DNA of 64,000 bases. Origin: Pleomorphomonas koreensis DSM 23070 (lineage in GTDB: Bacteria; Pseudomonadota; Alphaproteobacteria; Rhizobiales; Pleomorphomonadaceae). Location of the stretch: positions 92,677-156,676 of the forward strand of contig NZ_AULH01000016.1 in the NCBI RefSeq assembly GCF_000425185.1, in the 5' to 3' direction. The position numbers were made by a program, and so were the translations under genes. Positions 58,025-64,000 of this stretch are shown in pieces; position 1 is the first letter of the stretch; every line of letters begins with the position of its first letter. The notes below the pieces were generated by a model. That model was not told where the DNA came from, made no database searches, and was given only the letters and a program-made list of their open reading frames with translations.

Positions 58025-59100
58025 CCGACCGACCGCTCACCATCCTGCACACCGAGGCGTCCGAAGGCTGGGGCGGGCAGGAGATCCGCGTGCTGACCGA
58101 GGCGGCGGTGTTCATCAAGCACGGGCACAAGGTGACGATCGCCGCCAATGCCGGTTCCGAGATCCTGAAGGCGGCGCCGGCCTATGGCGTACCCGCCCTC
58201 GCCATGCCGCTCCGGAGCAAGGGGCTCGGCGCCGTGCGCGCCATGCGGCGGCTACTCGCCGATATGCGACCGGACGTGGTCAACACCCACTCGTCGATCG
58301 ATTCCTGGGTGGTGGCGCTGGCCCGCCTCGGCCTCAAGCATCGCCCGCGCGTCGTGCGTACCCGCCACATCTCGGCCAACGTGCCGCGCAACTTCGCCAG
58401 CCGCTGGATCTACCGCCACGGCTGCGACTTCGTGATGACCACCGGCGAGGCCATCGTCGAGCAACTCACCACAGACGGCTTCCTGCCAAGGGAGCGCGTC
58501 GCCTCGGTGCCCACCGGCATCGACACCGACCGCTTCTCGCCCGGCGACAGCCACGAGGCGCGCCGCGCCCTCGGCCTGCCGGAAGATGCCTTCATCTTCG
58601 GCATCGTCGCCACGTTGCGTTCCTGGAAGGGCCACGCTGTCCTGCTCGACGCCTTCGCCACCGCCAATGTGCCGAACAGCCGGCTGGTGATCGTTGGCGA
58701 CGGTCCGCAGGAAACGAACCTCAAGGCCAAAATCACCGAACTCAGCCTTGCCGACCGAGTGACCATGGCCGGCCGCCAGTCCGACGTCGTCCCCTGGCTG
58801 CGCGCCCTCGACGTCTTCATACTGCCGAGCTACGCCAACGAGGGTATCCCGCAAGCCGTCCTCCAGGCGATGGCCGTCGATCTTCCGATCATCTCCTGCC
58901 CGATCGGCGGCATCCCCGAATGCACCGCCGACCTTGCCGGCGTGACGCTGGTGCCGCCGCAGGACTCAGGCGCGCTGGCCGCGGCGCTCGCCGCCGCACC
59001 CGCCGCAGCGCCGACACCCGGCATCCGACGCGCCCGTGCGGTAGAGCGGCACTCGCTGGAGGGGATGTATCGGGCGGTGGGGGACTTCTTCCGTCGCTGA
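58021..59100 (+). CDS. GT4 glycosyltransferase, LPS core
   Basis: This 359-aa GT-B enzyme begins LTILHTEASEGWGGQEIRVL, followed by VVNTHSSIDSWVVALARLGL. The donor domain has FGIVATLRSWKGHAVLLDAF, LVIVGDGPQE and the E-x7-E region PSYANEGIPQAVLQAMAVDL. The SEGWGGQEIR start is typical of alphaproteobacterial LPS-core enzymes of unknown linkage. It is the last gene of the plus-strand LPS unit, and its stop directly abuts the pseC stop on the other strand. Confidence 0.86.
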   Translation: MTDRPLTILHTEASEGWGGQEIRVLTEAAVFIKHGHKVTIAANAGSEILKAAPAYGVPALAMPLRSKGLGAVRAMRRLLADMRPDVVNTHSSIDSWVVALARLGLKHRPRVVRTRHISANVPRNFASRWIYRHGCDFVMTTGEAIVEQLTTDGFLPRERVASVPTGIDTDRFSPGDSHEARRALGLPEDAFIFGIVATLRSWKGHAVLLDAFATANVPNSRLVIVGDGPQETNLKAKITELSLADRVTMAGRQSDVVPWLRALDVFILPSYANEGIPQAVLQAMAVDLPIISCPIGGIPECTADLAGVTLVPPQDSGALAAALAAAPAAAPTPGIRRARAVERHSLEGMYRAVGDFFRR

Positions 59101-61343
<2,243 letters not shown>

Positions 61344-61372
61344 TCATAAAGGCCGGGGCCTCAAGAATCAAC

Positions 61373-62497
61373 TCAACTCCGCCTCGGCGCCAACGCGACG
61401 CCGGCGCGGAACAGCGAGAGCGCGCCGGCTATGCCGAAGGTCTCCGCCAGGCGCCACCGCGCGGCATCGATCACCGGCGGCATCGCTTCCCAAATAGCCG
61501 GCAGGTCGGCGAGGACGGAGGCAAGCTCCTCCACGTCGGCCGGGCGGAACAGCAGACGCGGCTCTTCGAGCCCCCGTTCAATCACCCCGGTTCGTGATGA
61601 GATGAGAACACGACCGGCCGCCAGCGCCTCGAGCGCCGCCATGCCAAAGGTCTCGCGCCGGGAGGCATTGATGACGAGGTCATAGCCGGCAAGTCGGCTC
61701 GCGAAATCGTCCGTGTGGCCGAGAAAGCGGCAGAGCGACAGGTCAAAGCGATCAAGCCCGAGGCCGGCCCGCTCGACATCGCTCGGCACTGCGGTGAAGT
61801 CGAGGCGCAGGTGACGAACCGGCGCCTCGGCCGGCAGGCGGTCGAGCGCCCGAAGAAGGTCGCCCCAGCCCTTATCGGGATGCGGCGTGCCCAGCACCAG
61901 GGCGCACTCGGGAAAGGCTGAAGATAGCGGCGGCGCCTTGATGAAATCCTCATCAGCGAGCCCATCGAACAGTGGCCGCGCCTTCTCGCCGCCCGGAAAG
62001 GCGCGGACACGGCCGAGGAAGTCCTCGCCAATCGCGAAGACGACGTCGTGCCGGCCGCAGCCGTATTTCACGAAATCGCGCCCCGTCATCCCCGATGAGC
62101 GCAGGATGACACCACTCGGCACGCCGAGCGCCGTAGCAAGCGCCCGCGTCAACAGCGATTCCTGATGGTCGTTACCGATGACAATGGTCGGCGCCCAGCC
62201 GAATTGCCGGAGGCGCGCCGCGAGCCGCCATGCCCATAGCCGGATACCCCAGAGCCGACCGGCAAGTGACCGCGAAGAGGGAAACGGCAGCGTCTCGACC
62301 GGAATGCCAGCGGCGGCGCAGGCTTCGGTGAGCCAGCCTGCTCCCGCCGTTACTACGAAGGGCCGGCCACCGTCGAGCCGGTCGGCGCGGGCCAACCGGA
62401 ACAGACAGGTCTGCGCACCGGCTCGTCCAGCCCGGCGTTGCAGGAACAGCACGGCTTGCTCTCCGGCCAACTTTGTCCCCCGTTCTCCCTGGCTCAT
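61373..62497 (-). CDS. GT4-type glycosyltransferase
   Basis: This 374-aa probable GT-B enzyme has a Rossmann-like first half (GWLTEACAAAGIPVETLPFP; WAPTIVIGNDHQESLLTRAL). The donor half has CALVLGTPHPDKGWGDLLRA and a GT4 signature region NASRRETFGMAALEALAAGR. The ATG at 62497 has GAGG 5 nt upstream and follows the previous gene by 11 bp. It belongs to the pse operon, so it may transfer a sugar to the same glycan; specificity is unknown. Confidence 0.8.
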   Translation of the reverse strand: MSQGERGTKLAGEQAVLFLQRRAGRAGAQTCLFRLARADRLDGGRPFVVTAGAGWLTEACAAAGIPVETLPFPSSRSLAGRLWGIRLWAWRLAARLRQFGWAPTIVIGNDHQESLLTRALATALGVPSGVILRSSGMTGRDFVKYGCGRHDVVFAIGEDFLGRVRAFPGGEKARPLFDGLADEDFIKAPPLSSAFPECALVLGTPHPDKGWGDLLRALDRLPAEAPVRHLRLDFTAVPSDVERAGLGLDRFDLSLCRFLGHTDDFASRLAGYDLVINASRRETFGMAALEALAAGRVLISSRTGVIERGLEEPRLLFRPADVEELASVLADLPAIWEAMPPVIDAARWRLAETFGIAGALSLFRAGVALAPRRS

Positions 62498-62508
62498 CTC
62501 GCCTCAGA

Positions 62509-63396
62509 TCAGCCTGCCATGGTCTCCTCGATCAGCCGCACGACAGTCGCCCGATAGCGATCCGCCTCCTCGCCTCGGCGATAGGAGCCGCCGCCAAAAT
62601 GCACCAGACAATTGTCGATGCAAGCCGGCGTGTAGACGCGCTCGCCATCAGAGCTGGTGAGCGAGAGCGGCTCGAACTTGACCAGATCAAGGCTATTCTC
62701 GTCGAGATGGCGGAACAGGGTAGTCCACAGCCGCCCACCGGTATCGAGGCGCAGATGCTGGTCGTGATTGAAATCGAGCTTCAATCCCTCGACCAGTCCG
62801 AAATTGAAGAACAGGCAACCGGCCCAGATATACCAGGCGTTCTCGACAAAGCGCGGCCGGATGATCGGCCCATCGACCGGCTGCTTTTCCAGATGGCGCA
62901 GGAAGGGCGTGGCAGCGATCGGGAAGCAATCATGATCAATGAAGCCGAACCTATGTGGGCGCAGCGCCCGAACAACGTTGCGCCAGGTCCAGTTGAGCGC
63001 CAGACCATGCGACCGATTGGGGCTCCATTCGGGATTGGCCGGCAGTCCGAGATAGGGAAGCTCATATTTTCGGGCCACAGTCGCAATCGCCGCCCGATCC
63101 GCGTCCTCGCGGGAATTGTCAATGACCACCAACGTCCATTCGGGCATGTGCCGGGCCACCGCCCGCGCCAGAAGATCGATCGTCCAGGTCTCGCGAAAGG
63201 CGATGGTGAACAGGAGGTTCCGTCCCGACGCATCGCCGAGGCTTTGGAGGAAAGTGTGGAGTTCCGGGGCCTCTCGACGGCAGAACCAATAGCTGACGAG
63301 GGCGTTGCGATAGCGCTTGAAACGGTTCTGCACCCCCTTGAGCGCCAACTTCTCCCGGCGAGTATAGAGACGTCTGGCCTTCATAGGAGCTGTCAT
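62509..63396 (-). CDS. GT-A-type glycosyltransferase (unknown specificity)
   Basis: This 295-aa protein has a basic N-terminus (MKARRLYTRREKLALKGVQN) and a GT-A-like core: LLFTIAFRETWTIDLLARAV, WTLVVIDNSREDADRAAIAT, and the metal-binding motif in RFGFIDHDCFPIA. VYTPACIDNCLVHFGGGSYR lies near the C-terminus. It is first in the minus-strand operon with the GT4, pseB and pseC genes. ATG at 63396 and 63384 are both possible, and neither has a good RBS. Confidence 0.72.
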   Translation of the reverse strand: MTAPMKARRLYTRREKLALKGVQNRFKRYRNALVSYWFCRREAPELHTFLQSLGDASGRNLLFTIAFRETWTIDLLARAVARHMPEWTLVVIDNSREDADRAAIATVARKYELPYLGLPANPEWSPNRSHGLALNWTWRNVVRALRPHRFGFIDHDCFPIAATPFLRHLEKQPVDGPIIRPRFVENAWYIWAGCLFFNFGLVEGLKLDFNHDQHLRLDTGGRLWTTLFRHLDENSLDLVKFEPLSLTSSDGERVYTPACIDNCLVHFGGGSYRRGEEADRYRATVVRLIEETMAG

Positions 63397-63694
63397 TACA
63401 AAAATTCCATAAAGGACGACCCGCCAGATTAGGCCGCGGTTCCGACCGGCATTCGCGCCAGATAGTTTGAGCTATCCGTCCAGCGAGGGGCGTTGTCAAC
63501 GGAGTATGGCCCGACAGGGCAGGGGGAAGACCAAGGCAACCGATCAAAGTTCGATATGCATTGCGCGACCCTTATCCGAGTCAGCCACATCAGGGACAAA
63601 GGCCAGTCCTTTCCATACCAAGGATGCCATGTGCGCGATGTCCGTGATTTGGCGGCCGGTCTCTAGAGAGCCGCAAATGTCCTAGGCCGTAGAC
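63397..63694. other. Intergenic region between the pse operon and the IS element
   Basis: This 298-bp stretch shows no convincing gene. A 72-codon plus-strand frame (63467-63685) lacks codon bias and an RBS. Base composition is less GC-rich than in the neighbouring genes. The transposase stop is at 63695, so the outer end of the insertion sequence should fall near 63660-63694; CTAG occurs at 63663 and 63682. Confidence 0.5.
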
Positions 63695-64000
63695 TCATAA
63701 GCTGAGGCACCAGATCCTCGCTGCTATGATTTTGAGGGCGGCCATGTAGTTCTCGGGCCGTTTGTCGTAGCGCGTGGCGATGCCTCGGAACTGTTTGATC
63801 CGGTTGAAGAACCGTTCCACGAGGTTGCGCTGTCGGTAAACCCATCGAGAGAAAGCGAAGGTGCCTTTGCGGTTGGCCTTTGGCGGGATGTTGGCCCAGG
63901 CTTTTCGTTGGGCAGCCTTGGCGCGGATGGCGTTGTTGTCGTAGCCCTTGTCGGCCAGCAGGATGTCACCTTCACCAAGGCCATCGATCAACACTTCGGC
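63695..64000 (-). CDS. IS5-family transposase, C-terminal part (cut by window edge)
   Basis: About 101 codons are visible, and the frame continues beyond the right edge. The last visible upstream residues are AEVLIDGLGEGDILLADKGY, with the conserved DDE Asp in ADKGYD. NIPPKANRKGTFAFSRWVYR and QRNLVERFFNRIKQFRGIAT follow, carrying the catalytic Glu of the Y-(2)-R-(3)-E-(6)-K signature (YRQRNLVERFFNRIK). This is the C-terminal half of an IS5-group transposase. Whether the element is complete cannot be seen. Confidence 0.9.
   Translation of the reverse strand, partial: AEVLIDGLGEGDILLADKGYDNNAIRAKAAQRKAWANIPPKANRKGTFAFSRWVYRQRNLVERFFNRIKQFRGIATRYDKRPENYMAALKIIAARIWCLSL

Noticed and set aside
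63467..63685. 72-codon plus-strand frame before the IS element
   Set aside because: No RBS, no codon bias, no recognisable domain.

Overview
The window is high-GC chromosomal DNA, almost certainly from an alphaproteobacterium of the Hyphomicrobiales (Rhizobiales) type. The evidence is the strong G/C bias at third codon positions, the cspA/74-aa/DUF6481-like small gene set, the alphaproteobacterial style of EttA, RpoD, DnaG, CarA and CarB, split carA and carB, and a heptose/LPS core cluster. A Pleomorphomonas-like genus is only a guess. No prophage, plasmid functions, rRNA or CRISPR array were seen; the only mobile DNA is an IS5-type transposase cut by the right edge.

Layout. 1-2.5 kb: the first codons of ettA (minus strand), a cold-shock gene with a long leader and terminator, two small charged proteins, a gene-poor stretch with two hairpins, and a DUF2478 gene. 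2.5-8.1 kb: a TetR-controlled RND efflux operon (tetR, adaptor, pump) with a 16-bp palindromic operator. 8.1-8.8 kb: an apparent small independent transcription unit of unknown role. 8.8-16 kb: adenine deaminase, a CPA1 Na+/H+ antiporter, a YafK-type lipoprotein, an orphan HicB-like protein, and a TetR gene divergent from a GAPDH gene. 16-19.9 kb: TetR divergent from an EmrA/EmrB-type pump, with a 19-bp operator. 20-28 kb: an ABC sugar importer with a GH3 beta-glycosidase, divergent from a LacI regulator, with a 16-bp operator over the promoter. 28-30.4 kb: tRNA-Ile(CAU), a SIMPL protein, a thioesterase overlapping a HlyU-like gene, and a duplicated-unit membrane protein.

30.6-35 kb: rpoD and dnaG. 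35-44 kb: AraC, a membrane protein plus glutathione peroxidase, a RelE-type toxin-antitoxin pair with a 25-bp operator, a PQQ/sorbosone-dehydrogenase-like lipoprotein, a TSUP transporter, an Rrf2/MFS divergon, carA and a YpfJ zinc protease. 44.4-49.5 kb: a DUF5680 gene divergent from a small HTH gene, then carB and greA.

49.6-63.4 kb is a cell-surface carbohydrate region. gmhA, hldE and gmhB (minus) make ADP-D-glycero-D-manno-heptose. Divergent hldD epimerises it, and waaF, waaC, a WaaE-like GT2 and two GT4 enzymes build the inner core; most plus-strand genes overlap by 4 nt. Convergent to these is a second operon (GT-A enzyme, GT4, pseB, pseC) carrying the first two steps of pseudaminic acid synthesis. 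The remaining pse genes are not in the window.

No clearly new multi-gene defence or metabolic system was identified. The least explained loci are the 8.3-8.7 kb transcription unit, the HTH/DUF5680 divergon, the cspA-linked small proteins, and the hairpin cluster after emrB.
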